Origin: Celeribacter naphthalenivorans
Lineage (GTDB): Bacteria > Pseudomonadota > Alphaproteobacteria > Rhodobacterales > Rhodobacteraceae
Direction: 5' to 3'
Assembly (NCBI RefSeq): GCF_020524585.1
Contig: NZ_JAIVLK010000006.1
Coordinates: 306,094-370,093 of the forward strand
DNA: 64,000 nucleotides
Shown here: in pieces, positions 1-7,848 of the stretch
Layout of the letters: each line of letters begins with the position of its first letter
How positions within the stretch are numbered: position 1 is the stretch's first letter
Notes under the pieces: generated by a model
The model's database searches: none
What the model saw: only the letters and a program-made list of their open reading frames with translations
Told to the model about the DNA's origin: nothing
Made by a program: the position numbers and the translations under genes

Positions 1-253
1 CCGACAAGATCGCCTCAACAGCTTCTCGGGACATGCCGCGATCCAAAAAAGCAGAGCCGAGGATGTGAACATGTTCGCGCCAGAATTCGGCGCGGGCTGA
101 TTTGCTTGGCAGCGCGGCCATCTCCCGCTCGACTATCGAATGATCCAGTTCGATCACAGCCGGATGCGCCATGACCTGCGCGGGTTCGTCCCGCGCTGGT
201 CCCGGCTTCCGGCCAATGCTCTTCGTTGCGAGAACGTGGAATTCACAGCTCAT
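1..253 (-). CDS. Unknown mobile-element protein, 3' end outside window
   Basis: An open frame of 84 codons runs off the left edge of the window on the minus strand. It begins MSCEFHVLATKS and I do not recognise a family. Its ATG lies inside the last codons of the preceding small gene (whose stop is at 243-245), so the two overlap by 11 bases, as do the other genes of this cassette. It is the last visible gene of an operon that starts with the AlpA-like regulator. The element continues past the edge, so a replication or mobilisation role is possible from context only. Confidence 0.55.
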   Translation of the reverse strand, partial: MSCEFHVLATKSIGRKPGPARDEPAQVMAHPAVIELDHSIVEREMAALPSKSARAEFWREHVHILGSAFLDRGMSREAVEAILS

Positions 254-488
254 GGCGGGCCTCCATCCTCTGCAACGGGCAACAGGAAACATACGCCCCC
301 CTCCTATAAGGGAGGGGGGTGCGTGTGTTTCCCTGTATTGCGGCATGGAAACAGACGGTGGAAACAGACGTAAATTCGCGTGTGTTTCCGTGTGTTGCGT
401 CTGTTTCCAAAACCGGAAACACACGGTCTGTTTCCGATGGCCGTTTTTCGCAGCGTGTGTTTCCCGCTTTTTTGGCGTCATTCTGCAT
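243..488 (-). CDS. Small hypothetical protein spanning the iteron-like repeats (81 aa)
   Basis: The frame starts at an ATG inside the last codons of the RepA-like ATPase gene (11-base overlap) and ends inside the first codons of the next gene. That two-sided coupling is the main reason to believe it is translated. The DNA repeats beneath it give the peptide recurring GNTR-type segments and many Thr, Arg and Cys residues, and no domain is recognisable. The frame may be open only because the repeat field happens to lack stops, with the DNA repeats being the functional part. Both readings are kept. Confidence 0.35.
   Translation of the reverse strand: MQNDAKKAGNTRCEKRPSETDRVFPVLETDATHGNTREFTSVSTVCFHAAIQGNTRTPLPYRRGAYVSCCPLQRMEARHEL
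285..464. repeat. Iteron-like cluster: nine GGAAACA / TGTTTCC motifs
   Basis: Nine copies of the heptamer GGAAACA occur in 180 bp: direct orientation at 285-291, 347-353, 360-366 and 415-421, and inverted (TGTTTCC) at 326-332, 383-389, 402-408, 429-435 and 458-464. Many extend to GGAAACAGACG or GGAAACACACG. The cluster sits just downstream of a RepA-like helicase ATPase gene and beside a GC-rich hairpin. Iterons plus an inverted repeat next to rep genes is the usual layout of a plasmid-type origin, so a replication origin or initiator-binding region is inferred. No DnaA box or strongly AT-rich melting block was identified. Confidence 0.6.
296..319. repeat. GC-rich hairpin beside the repeat cluster
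   Basis: A perfect 9-bp inverted repeat, CCCCCCTCC at 296-304 and GGAGGGGGG at 311-319, is separated by the six-base loop TATAAG. It lies between the first two heptamer motifs. There is no T-run on either side to make it a convincing terminator. Single-strand initiation hairpins next to iterons are known from RSF1010-type origins, which would fit here but is inference. Confidence 0.5.
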
Positions 489-1602
489 GATCGCCTCCAT
501 CTCTGATGGTCGAAAATTTCCCATCTTCGGACCGTGTAACAAGCCCTTCGGCTTCGAGATTTTCCAATATGCGAGTTGTAGTTGTGCGCTCTGACTTCAC
601 CGCATTCTTGGCGGTGCTGCGCTTCACAATTCCAGCCTCGACAAGTATGCGGCGGGCGTCTTCTACGGTGAATGGATCGGATGGGAGGAGGCGACATGCC
701 GCGATAGCGCGGCCTTTCGCCTCCGCCTGCTTTTTCTCGTTACCAGCCAACGCGCCTCGGCTATTCTTAGGAGCTTCTGTTGCCTCCTCAATAACCGCCG
801 ATGTCACTGGCTCGCCGTCTTCATCAGTTCCGATCTCAATGGCCTTCAAGGTGAAATGAAGCGGAGCCGCGTAGCCATTATCCCGCTGCTTTGTGAATTC
901 AGCCGACGCACGTTTCATATTCTTGTCCTCGACTTTTAACTCTATCTCGCTGTCGAGTGAGGCATGGAACGAATAATGACCGCGAGCACCTTTGGCCGCA
1001 TCCTTTCCGGTATGATGAACCAACATGACATGCGCTTCGGTTGCCGTCTGAATACGGCCACAATTCGCGGCCACCGCGCCCATATCCCTACCGTCATTCT
1101 CATTGCCCTGACCCATTGACCGCGCAAGCGTATCCACGATCACCAACGAAGGAGGCATTGCCATCTGCTCTTTGATAAGCTGGATGATCTCAGCCGCATC
1201 GTCTGGGCCGCAAAGATCAATGGACGAGCGCAGGACACCCATGCCAGCCGCCTCAGCCTGAGCGGCCACATCCGGCTTGGTAAGCCTAAGCGCAGCAGCC
1301 CTATTCCCGAACACCGCACCGCCTTCGGCGGAAATATATACCGCAGGGCCAGCGCCTACAGAGACCCGATGCCCGAACCACGGAATGCCCGCCGAAACGT
1401 GTGCCGCTAGGTCGAGGGCCAAGAAGCTCTTGCCGACATTGCTGGGTCCGAACATGCATGAAAACGCGCCACGATCCAAAACACCTTTGACGAGGTATCT
1501 GCCTTGGAGCACAGGCTTAATCTGATCCAGAGGCTCAAAAGCGCTCACAAGTTCCGCCTGTCTGCGTCCTATATTTGTGTTTGCGCGCACCGCTTCAGCC
1601 AT
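478..1602 (-). CDS. RepA-like AAA family ATPase (hexameric helicase type)
   Basis: This 374-residue protein belongs to the AAA_25 / RepA group of RecA-fold ATPases related to plasmid RSF1010 RepA and DnaB-type helicases. Walker A GPSNVGKS is at about residues 52-59, a Walker B-like LVIVDT at about 153-158, and a VHHTGKD motif follows near residue 196. The last 60 or so residues look like a small winged-helix domain. The ATG at 1602 is chosen because it has a GAGG ribosome-binding site and overlaps the stop of the preceding small gene; the frame stays open further upstream but without a better start. Such proteins are common in integrative elements and satellite prophages, where they are thought to unwind DNA for element replication. 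It could instead be a regulatory ATPase. Confidence 0.8.
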   Translation of the reverse strand: MAEAVRANTNIGRRQAELVSAFEPLDQIKPVLQGRYLVKGVLDRGAFSCMFGPSNVGKSFLALDLAAHVSAGIPWFGHRVSVGAGPAVYISAEGGAVFGNRAAALRLTKPDVAAQAEAAGMGVLRSSIDLCGPDDAAEIIQLIKEQMAMPPSLVIVDTLARSMGQGNENDGRDMGAVAANCGRIQTATEAHVMLVHHTGKDAAKGARGHYSFHASLDSEIELKVEDKNMKRASAEFTKQRDNGYAAPLHFTLKAIEIGTDEDGEPVTSAVIEEATEAPKNSRGALAGNEKKQAEAKGRAIAACRLLPSDPFTVEDARRILVEAGIVKRSTAKNAVKSERTTTTRILENLEAEGLVTRSEDGKFSTIRDGGDHAE

Positions 1603-1831
1603 GACGCCCACCCTCATCACGGCGCACGGCAACCCGCACCGACCAAGCAAGGGCGCGGAGGTCGATAGCGGCTCCCAAAAGGGCCAGAAAGCAGGCAGTC
1701 GCGGTGAATATTGATTGATCCAAAAACAGTCCGAAGGTATCCTCTCGGGGAAGGGTTTTGGTGGACCCCCAAGCATGGTTTAAGGCCCCGGCACGCTCCG
1801 CGTAGCCGGGGTTTTCCTTTTCTCGGATCAT
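1595..1831 (-). CDS. Small membrane-like protein in the element operon (78 aa)
   Basis: The ATG at 1831 overlaps the TGA of the AlpA-like gene in an ATGA junction, and the stop at 1595-1597 lies just inside the RepA-like ATPase gene, so this frame fits exactly between two convincing genes. The protein starts MIREKENPGYAERAG and has a hydrophobic stretch (FTATACFLALLGAA) at about residues 50-63 that could be one membrane helix, followed by an Arg-rich tail. No known family is recognised. The exact fit supports it being a real translated gene. Confidence 0.55.
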   Translation of the reverse strand: MIREKENPGYAERAGALNHAWGSTKTLPREDTFGLFLDQSIFTATACFLALLGAAIDLRALAWSVRVAVRRDEGGRHG

Positions 1832-2016
1832 GCCGCGCCCTCCGCTTTCGACGCTTCCCAATTTTCAATATCGGAAAGACGGAAACGCGAGCAGCCCGGA
1901 GAAAGCATGATCGGTTTCGGGAATGTGGGATCAGTCTTGGACCAGCGCCAAATTGTGACCCGATGGACCCCATAGCGTTCTGCAACCTGCACATCAGACA
2001 AGAAAATTGCACTCAT
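1828..2016 (-). CDS. AlpA-family helix-turn-helix regulator
   Basis: A 62-residue protein with an N-terminal MerR/AlpA-type helix-turn-helix (VAERYGVHRVTIWRW, about residues 11-25) followed by a basic wing. AlpA-like proteins act in P4-like and other integrative elements as excisionase or transcriptional activator of the integrase and early genes. A strong GGGAGGACC ribosome-binding site precedes the ATG. It is the first gene of the leftward operon AlpA, small protein, RepA-like ATPase, small protein and unknown gene, and it sits between that operon and the integrase, the usual arrangement. Confidence 0.8.
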   Translation of the reverse strand: MSAIFLSDVQVAERYGVHRVTIWRWSKTDPTFPKPIMLSPGCSRFRLSDIENWEASKAEGAA

Positions 2017-2394
2017 TTCTGGTCCTCCCGTTGCGCCAAGAACATGGACCGAGAGGGAACATGGGACAGCCCCAGCGAACGCTGAGAAGTAAAATGTGCG
2101 TCATGCGACGCGTATGTGAAAGGCATGGATTGCCCCCTTGATTGACACTCTCCCTTTGCAGAGAGAGGATGAGCGCTCCATGGCCAGCGGCCAGCATGCT
2201 ATCAATCAAATGTTCCCGGCTTTTTGCGGGGAGGGTCTTTTCGTACCGGCACGGAGCTTCAAGCCGGTGCTTGTATATTTGGTATTCACGTTGCGGATTG
2301 CAAGCGGAGATATATGCGTGCAAGAGATTTTCTCTTTCGCAAGAAAATGCCCACGCTTTCAACCGAAGCGCGGGCCAGATTTTGCCCTAACAGA
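2017..2394. other. Intergenic region between AlpA gene and integrase 3' end
   Basis: No convincing gene is seen in these 378 bases. They must hold the leftward promoter of the AlpA operon. An 8-bp inverted repeat, TTGATTGA at 2138-2145 and TCAATCAA at 2202-2209, brackets about 56 bp. Similar TCAATCAAA bases recur at the other end of the integrase gene near 3705-3713, so the motif could be bound by an element protein. Short open frames here look random. Confidence 0.4.
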
Positions 2395-3705
2395 TCAGGC
2401 CGTTGTCGGAAACTGCACCACGGTTTTGGCCTCTTTTCCATTGAGAAAATCCGACCATTGAACCATGAGCGCCCTCCTCCGCTCAAACATATCTGTCCGT
2501 CGATACGCGCGCTCGACCTTGTTCCCAACAGTGTGCGCGAGCGCGAGTTCAGCCAAATCACGATCCACGCCACGCTCGGCACACCAATCCCGGAAGCTGG
2601 ACCTGAGGCCGTGAGGCACGGCGGGCTTTCCTGAACGGGCATCCAGCCATCCGGGCTGACCGGCTTTCTCGGCATCCGCCTGCATCCGCCTCATAACCGC
2701 TGAGACCGACATGTCCGACAACATGCCACCTCTCACAGCCGGGAACATGAAATCGCTTCCTTCCATTCGAGGCAGGTTTTGCAGAAGCTCCACAGCGGCA
2801 GGCGACAATGCGACACGATGCTCGGCCCCCGCCTTCATCCGCGACGCCGGTATCGTCCAGACCCCCGCCTCTAGGTCGATCTCTCCCCATGTCGCTCCCC
2901 TCACCTCGCCGGATCGGCTGGCGCAAAGCGTTGCAAAGCGGAGAGCCGCCGCCCCCATTCCTTCCCGCTCGGAAACCTCCGCCCACCATTCGGGCAAACG
3001 ATCCACAGGCACCGCAGGGTAATTGCCCTTTACGCCCTTTGACGCCTTCGCCTGAGAGGGCAGAAGCTCCTGCAAATTTCCCTTCCATGTGACAGGGTTA
3101 TCTCCCTGCCGATGACCTGCCACCGTCGCCCACGCGAATATACCTTCGAGGTAGCCTTTGAGTTTACCGGCAGTATCAATTTTTACGGTCCAGATCGGCT
3201 CCAAAACCCGAAGAATGTCCTGAGTTCGGACATCTTGTAAGGACATAGCCCCAATCATTGGGTAGGCGTATCTCGCCAAAGTGGACCGCACAGCCTTCTG
3301 CGATTTCTCGGGGCGGTCTTTGAGCTTGGCGGCCATCCACTTATCCGCAGCAACTTCGAAGGTCATACTCCGCGCCCGAGCCGCCACGAGAGCGGCACGG
3401 GCCGCCTTGCGCTCCTCTATCGGGTCGATGCCTGCGGCAATTTTCTCTTTTGCTTCCTTGGCCCTTTTGCGGGCATCAGCTAGAGAAACCTCGGGATAGG
3501 CACCAAGACCAATGGCTCGTCGCGAGCCGCCGATCACAGTTCGTAAAATCCAGCTCTTTGCCTCGTTTGGCGTGATCTGCAATTGGAGACCCGCAACACC
3601 GCCGACGGCATGCCATTCGTTCCTGTCTCGCTCCCCCGAATGCATCGCGCGTTTAACATCAAGCGCCCCCCATTCCCGTGCCCTCTTCGGCATCATGCCC
3701 TCCAT
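2395..3705 (-). CDS. P4-type tyrosine integrase
   Basis: A 436-residue site-specific recombinase with the N-terminal DUF4102 arm-binding domain of P4-like integrases (GLQLQITPNEAKSW and the IGLGAYPEVSLADAR block within the first 85 residues), a central core-binding domain and a C-terminal catalytic domain. Catalytic residues visible are the Arg in CASRSGE (about 263), HGLR (His365, Arg368), His391 and the nucleophile Tyr401 in VERAYRR. It catalyses integration and excision of the element. The start at 3705 (MEGMMPKR) is uncertain by up to four codons. The attachment site is expected just beyond its 5' end, where several direct repeats lie. Confidence 0.92.
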   Translation of the reverse strand: MEGMMPKRAREWGALDVKRAMHSGERDRNEWHAVGGVAGLQLQITPNEAKSWILRTVIGGSRRAIGLGAYPEVSLADARKRAKEAKEKIAAGIDPIEERKAARAALVAARARSMTFEVAADKWMAAKLKDRPEKSQKAVRSTLARYAYPMIGAMSLQDVRTQDILRVLEPIWTVKIDTAGKLKGYLEGIFAWATVAGHRQGDNPVTWKGNLQELLPSQAKASKGVKGNYPAVPVDRLPEWWAEVSEREGMGAAALRFATLCASRSGEVRGATWGEIDLEAGVWTIPASRMKAGAEHRVALSPAAVELLQNLPRMEGSDFMFPAVRGGMLSDMSVSAVMRRMQADAEKAGQPGWLDARSGKPAVPHGLRSSFRDWCAERGVDRDLAELALAHTVGNKVERAYRRTDMFERRRALMVQWSDFLNGKEAKTVVQFPTTA

Positions 3706-4012
3706 TCAATCAAAGCGGGTGCGAAAACAGGAATATAACCCCATCAAGTCGCCAAGCCGCTAGCCATCAAAGCGGGACGAAAATACACGAAATAGAAAAG
3801 GCCTATTTACGCGTATGCGCCATGCCGCTAGCCATAATTTTTGCTACAATGTGCAATTTTGTGCAAGGGGTTGTTTCTATAAATTCTTGCAAGTATTTGT
3901 TTTATTTTAGGTTATTTTACAAATTGCAACAAACAACAACTACCCAAAGGCGCCCGTTACCCGCTCCAAATTTCCACAGATTGTTTTGTAGGCTTTGCCC
4001 TCTGCTAACCGA
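3706..4012. repeat. AT-rich integrase-proximal region with direct repeats (probable att/arm sites)
   Basis: No gene is visible in these 307 bases between the integrase start and the chromosomal MerR gene. Two direct repeats stand out: ATCAAAGCGGG at 3709-3719 and 3766-3776, each followed by related CGAAAA...GAA.ATA bases, and GCCGCTAGCCAT at 3756-3767 and 3824-3835. Both pairs repeat at about 57-68 bp, as arm-type or excisionase sites do. From about 3790 to 3960 the DNA is strongly AT-rich compared with its surroundings. The element-chromosome junction is inferred to lie here; without the other end it cannot be fixed to the base. Confidence 0.5.
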
Positions 4013-4441
4013 TCAGGGATCAATCTCTTGTCGGACGTTTTTCTGTCCCGGTTTATGGCGGCGGGCGGCGCGCAACATGCGTTGAAATTCCGGGCAGGAA
4101 AAATGATCCCGCTCTGGGCAATGCGCTGTGTGACGCACCATTTGTGCCAACGACATCAATCGCTTGGCGTGAACCTCGATCTCTTCGGCACGCTGTGTAA
4201 GCTCGGCTCTCTTCACCTGAATCTGACCGTCAGGTGTCATCCAATCACGGATATCATCAAGTGAGAACCCGGCCCAACGTGCCAAGCTGATCGCATCCAG
4301 TGTCTCAAGCACCTGCGCCTCGAACAATCGCCGCAATCCGCGCCGCCCGACAGATGAAATCAGTCCTTTTTCCTCATAATATCTGAGTGTTGACGCGGGG
4401 TATCCGCTGCGTTTCGCAACCTCTGAAATATCCAAAACCAT
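4013..4441 (-). CDS. MerR-family transcriptional regulator
   Basis: A 142-residue regulator. The N-terminal winged helix-turn-helix (DISEVAKRSGYPASTLRYYEEKGL, split over residues 3-26) is typical of MerR proteins, followed by a coiled-coil dimerisation helix and a Cys/His-containing tail (HTAHCPERDHFSCPEF). The start MVLDIS at 4441 is preferred over an upstream ATG because the family motif begins at once and because the palindromic operator lies just outside it. It is divergent from a DUF2938 membrane protein gene, its probable target. The ligand is unknown; the Cys-His tail resembles the effector region of SoxR/CueR-like members but metal binding is only a possibility. Confidence 0.88.
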   Translation of the reverse strand: MVLDISEVAKRSGYPASTLRYYEEKGLISSVGRRGLRRLFEAQVLETLDAISLARWAGFSLDDIRDWMTPDGQIQVKRAELTQRAEEIEVHAKRLMSLAQMVRHTAHCPERDHFSCPEFQRMLRAARRHKPGQKNVRQEIDP

Positions 4442-4445
4442 GCTC

Positions 4446-4481
4446 TTGACCTCAAGTCGACTTGAAGTGGCAGGATAGGTT
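4446..4481 (+). promoter_or_regulatory. MerR-type promoter with 14-bp perfect palindrome
   Basis: A rightward promoter candidate has TTGACC as -35 (4446-4451) and CAGGAT/AGGATA as -10 from 4471, giving a long spacer of about 19-20 bp. The spacer holds the perfect palindrome TCAAGTCGACTTGA (4452-4465). Overlong spacers with a centred dyad are the hallmark of MerR-activated promoters, and the divergent MerR gene starts only 5 bp away. It should drive the DUF2938 gene at 4510. Confidence 0.7.
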
Positions 4482-4509
4482 CTTCTGACATTAAAAGAAA
4501 GCATCGCAC

Positions 4510-5037
4510 ATGACAGATCTGAGTTTCTGGGCGCAGTCCCTATATATACAGGCCGCCGCTCTCGGGGTCGGTGCCACCCTGTTCATGGATGCCGTAGCTC
4601 TGCTGCGGCACCGATTTTGGGCGATCCCCTCGCTCGACTACGCCTTAGTCGGCCGATGGTCGCTTGGACTGGTTCGCGGGCAGCTGATCCATCATCCGAT
4701 CCAAGCCAGCGTGTCCCTGCGTGGCGAAACAAGTGTCGGATGGACATTGCATTATCTCATCGGCATTGGCTTCGCCGCGCTTTGGCTGTGGGTGCTCGGC
4801 GCTGAATGGATCGCCCTGCCCGCCGCGCCCCTCTTTGGGGCGGCGATGATGATGGGGGCAGTCACGGTGCTGGCGCCCTATCTGATCCTGCACCCGGCCT
4901 TTGGCTTTGGCCTCGCCGCAAGACACACACCCAATCCGGCCTTGGTTCGCTGGCGCAGTTTCGTGGCGCATTTGTCCTTCGGTCTCGGATTGTTTGTGGT
5001 CGCTCAGATCTGGCGCATGATCCCCCCGCCGATGTGA
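4510..5037 (+). CDS. DUF2938 family inner-membrane protein
   Basis: A 175-residue integral membrane protein with about four hydrophobic helices, matching the DUF2938 family by its length and by motifs such as GVGATLFMDAVALLRHRFW near the N-terminus and a conserved HPAFGFGLAARHTPNP segment in the second half. The biochemical function is unknown. It lies directly downstream of a MerR-type promoter and is divergent from the MerR gene, so it is probably induced by the signal that regulator senses. Confidence 0.85.
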   Translation: MTDLSFWAQSLYIQAAALGVGATLFMDAVALLRHRFWAIPSLDYALVGRWSLGLVRGQLIHHPIQASVSLRGETSVGWTLHYLIGIGFAALWLWVLGAEWIALPAAPLFGAAMMMGAVTVLAPYLILHPAFGFGLAARHTPNPALVRWRSFVAHLSFGLGLFVVAQIWRMIPPPM

Positions 5038-5102
5038 CGCAGGGTTTCGCTTTGCGCAGGCGCCTCTCCCGGCTACGGCTGATGTCAGAGGGAGAACGCA
5101 AT

Positions 5103-5396
5103 ATGACAACTGATTTTCTGGACACGGCCAAGGCCGCACTTTTGGAGCGGCTCAAAGGCGAGAATTTCGAGAAATCCGTGTCGCTCAGGATCAAGGAGAT
5201 CGGCAATTTGATCATCAAGGGCGATACGGCGGAGATTTCCGACGACCGCGCCGACTGTGCGATCATCGCGGATCAACCGACGTTTGAGAAGATCCTCAAA
5301 GGTGAGCTGAACCCGATGAAAGCCGCGATGTTCGGCAAGCTCAAGATCGCGGGCGACGCCAAAACAGCGATGAAATTTGGCGCGCTCTTTGGCTGA
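5103..5396 (+). CDS. SCP2 sterol-binding domain protein
   Basis: A 97-residue single-domain SCP2 protein. The motif GDTAEISDDRADCAIIAD, the lysine-rich GELNPMKAAMFGKLKIAGD segment and the C-terminal AMKFGALFG are characteristic. Family members bind lipids or fatty acyl-CoA in a hydrophobic tunnel and usually act in the cytoplasm. The ATG at 5103 follows a GGGAGAACGCAAT ribosome-binding region; the longer frame upstream overlaps the DUF2938 gene and is not used. It may be co-transcribed with DUF2938 (65-bp gap). Confidence 0.88.
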   Translation: MTTDFLDTAKAALLERLKGENFEKSVSLRIKEIGNLIIKGDTAEISDDRADCAIIADQPTFEKILKGELNPMKAAMFGKLKIAGDAKTAMKFGALFG

Positions 5397-5430
5397 GCGC
5401 GCCTAGACTTAAAACATCAATATCTGACCC

Positions 5431-7053
5431 TTACGAGTTCATCTTGAGGTAATCGACAAGCTGAAGCGTGGAGCCATCCTTGCCCGCGCCATCGGCCTCT
5501 CCGGCCAGTACCGGTTGCAGCGCCAGAGCCAGCTCTTTGCCCAGTTCCACGCCCCATTGATCGAAAGAGTTGATGCCGAGGATCACGCCTTCGACAAACA
5601 CGCGGTGCTCATAAAGCGCCACGATTTGACCCAAGACGTAGGGCGTCAGCTTTTCATAGGCGAGTGTCGTCGTCGGCCGGTTGCCGGGGAACACGCGATG
5701 CCGCGCCTGACGGTCGAGCTCCGCGCCTTCGAAACCCTTTTTCTTCATGATCTCAGTGGCTTCTTCCAAAGACCTGCCACGAAGCAAGGCCTCGGATTGC
5801 GCCAGACAGTTGGAGACCAGCAACTCGTGCTGATGCGCCAGACCCGGCTCATGACCCAAGCGGCCGACCATGAATTCACAAGGGATCACCCGCGTGCCCT
5901 GATGGATCAGCTGATAGAACGCGTGCTGACCGTTGGTGCCCGGCTCGCCCCAAACCACGGGGCCACTGTCAAACGGCAAGGTCGATCCATCCATCGCCAC
6001 GCGTTTGCCGTTCGACTCCATCTCGAGCTGCTGCAAATAGGCTGGAAGCCGCAACAGACGTTGCTCATAGGGCAGAACCGCGCGGGTGGCATAGCCGCAG
6101 ACCTGATTGTGCCAGACACCGACCAGCGCCAAAAGCACCGGCAGGTTGTCGATCCAATCGGCGCTCTGGAAATGCACATCCATCGCCTGCCCGCCGCGCA
6201 GGAAGTCAGCGAATTTCTGCGGCCCGATGGCGATCATCAAAGACAGCCCGATCGGCCCCCAAACGGAATAGCGCCCGCCGACCCAATCTTCGAACCCGAA
6301 GACAAGATCGGGATCGATGCCGAACTCCGCCGTCTTGTCGCGCGCGGTGGAAAGAGCTGCAAAATGTTTCGCCACACCCTCTTCGCCCACGGATTTCACC
6401 AACCACTCGCGCGCGGTCTGCGCGTTGGTCATGGTCTCGATGGTGGTAAAGGTTTTCGACGCCACGATGATCAGCGTGGTCTGCGGATTGAGGCCAGACA
6501 GCACGTCATGGATATGCGCGCCATCGACATTGGACACGAAGTGACAGCGCGGGCCATCGACATAGGGTTGAAGCGCCTCATAGGCCATCACTGGCCCCAG
6601 ATCGGAGCCGCCGATGCCGATGTTGACGATATGCTCAAACGGAACCCCCGACACAGAGGCAATCGAGCCACGCCGCACCCGGTCCGCGAAATCATCCATC
6701 CGCGCCAGCGTATGGCGCACGCCCGGCACGACATCCTTGCCATCGACGATCACAGGCCCGCCATCGAGGTTGCGCAGCGCGGTATGAAGCACGGCGCGGC
6801 CCTCTGTGTCATTGATCTTCGCGCCCTCGAACATCGCGGCACGTTTGTCTTTGAGACCGGATTGCTCCAACAGATCGAAGAGGGCCTCACGCGTCTCCGC
6901 GTCGATATTCGTCTTGGAATAATCGAACAAAAGACCGTCGCTCAATGCCGAGAACCCGGCGGCGCGCTCACCATCTGCGGCAAAAAGATCGAGGATATGA
7001 CGCGCCTCCGCCGCCTCTGCCTTGGATTTGAGAGCGGAAAAATCAACGGTCAT
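5431..7053 (-). CDS. pgi: Glucose-6-phosphate isomerase
   Basis: A 540-residue enzyme that interconverts glucose 6-phosphate and fructose 6-phosphate in the cytoplasm. Family signatures are present, including [31 protein letters not shown] and the C-terminal [13 protein letters not shown]. The start MTVDFSAL is chosen because it has a GGAGA ribosome-binding site; the frame extends 18 codons upstream without one. It is the last gene of a leftward zwf-pgl-pgi set. In organisms using the Entner-Doudoroff route this isomerase returns fructose 6-phosphate to glucose 6-phosphate. Confidence 0.97.
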   Translation of the reverse strand: MTVDFSALKSKAEAAEARHILDLFAADGERAAGFSALSDGLLFDYSKTNIDAETREALFDLLEQSGLKDKRAAMFEGAKINDTEGRAVLHTALRNLDGGPVIVDGKDVVPGVRHTLARMDDFADRVRRGSIASVSGVPFEHIVNIGIGGSDLGPVMAYEALQPYVDGPRCHFVSNVDGAHIHDVLSGLNPQTTLIIVASKTFTTIETMTNAQTAREWLVKSVGEEGVAKHFAALSTARDKTAEFGIDPDLVFGFEDWVGGRYSVWGPIGLSLMIAIGPQKFADFLRGGQAMDVHFQSADWIDNLPVLLALVGVWHNQVCGYATRAVLPYEQRLLRLPAYLQQLEMESNGKRVAMDGSTLPFDSGPVVWGEPGTNGQHAFYQLIHQGTRVIPCEFMVGRLGHEPGLAHQHELLVSNCLAQSEALLRGRSLEEATEIMKKKGFEGAELDRQARHRVFPGNRPTTTLAYEKLTPYVLGQIVALYEHRVFVEGVILGINSFDQWGVELGKELALALQPVLAGEADGAGKDGSTLQLVDYLKMNS

Positions 7054-7176
7054 ATCGTCTCCTTCTTGGGTCCAGTCAAACCCATGCAAGTCTTTGGTGT
7101 TTTTCACTTATAGCGAAAGTATTACAGTCTCGCTAAAGCTTCCTGAATTCCACAGGGGATTTTTGCGCATCACGCG

Positions 7177-7848
7177 TCACTCTGCCCAATGTACAGTCGC
7201 TTGCGACAAGACGGCCTTCACCGGCGCGTCCATTTCGTCAAGCTCCTGCGCGCGTTCCAAAGCCGCGCGTTTTTCCGCGCCGGTGATCAGAATATGCGTC
7301 GAGATCGCCGATTTGAGCGCCTTGGCCGAGAGCGTGATCCTGGGTTCCGGCGCGCCGGGGGCCCGCATCGCCAAAAGCGTCGGCGCCTCGTCTGAGAGGC
7401 CAAGCTCCAATTGATCGGCGCCGGGAAACAGGCTCGCCGTATGCATATCGGCGCCCATGCCGAGCAAAAGCACATTGAGCGGCAGTACCGCCTCAATCGC
7501 CGGCATCAACGCGTCCAAGCCCTCTTCGGGCGTCGGCACATCGCGGTAAAGCGGCACGAGATGCGCGTCAGCCGCCTTACCGACCAGCAAGCGCCGTTTC
7601 AACAGCGCCGTATTGGAGCGCTCAGAGCTTTCCGGCACCCAGCGCTCGTCATTCAAGAGCACATCCACCCTATCCCAGTCGAGCGACACAGCGGACAGAG
7701 TATCAAACACCGGCCCGGGTGTCGTGCCGCCTGGGACGCAAAAGCTCACCCGCTCCTGCGCCTCCAGAGCCATACGCAGCTCTCCGGCGATCTTATTCGC
7801 CAAATCCAACAGCATCACATCGAGGTCAGGGTATTCGATGACATTCAT
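7177..7848 (-). CDS. pgl: 6-phosphogluconolactonase
   Basis: A 223-residue enzyme of the glucosamine-6-phosphate isomerase/6-phosphogluconolactonase fold that hydrolyses 6-phosphoglucono-lactone made by Zwf. The motifs VPGGTTPGPVFDTL, LLNDERWVP and LLGMGADMHTASLFPG are diagnostic of the family. The ATG at 7848 overlaps the zwf TGA (ATGA) behind a GGAGATCAAGGA ribosome-binding region, so translational coupling is likely; an upstream in-frame ATG lies inside zwf and is not needed. Confidence 0.96.
   Translation of the reverse strand: MNVIEYPDLDVMLLDLANKIAGELRMALEAQERVSFCVPGGTTPGPVFDTLSAVSLDWDRVDVLLNDERWVPESSERSNTALLKRRLLVGKAADAHLVPLYRDVPTPEEGLDALMPAIEAVLPLNVLLLGMGADMHTASLFPGADQLELGLSDEAPTLLAMRAPGAPEPRITLSAKALKSAISTHILITGAEKRAALERAQELDEMDAPVKAVLSQATVHWAE

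Noticed and set aside
285..464. The heptamer cluster as a CRISPR array
   Set aside because: Repeats are only 7-11 bp, occur in both orientations and are unevenly spaced, so there are no repeat-spacer units.
5515..7113. A 532-codon open frame on the plus strand opposite pgi
   Set aside because: It is the antisense shadow of pgi; the minus-strand frame has clear isomerase motifs and this one has none, only His/Arg-rich sequence typical of GC-rich shadow frames.
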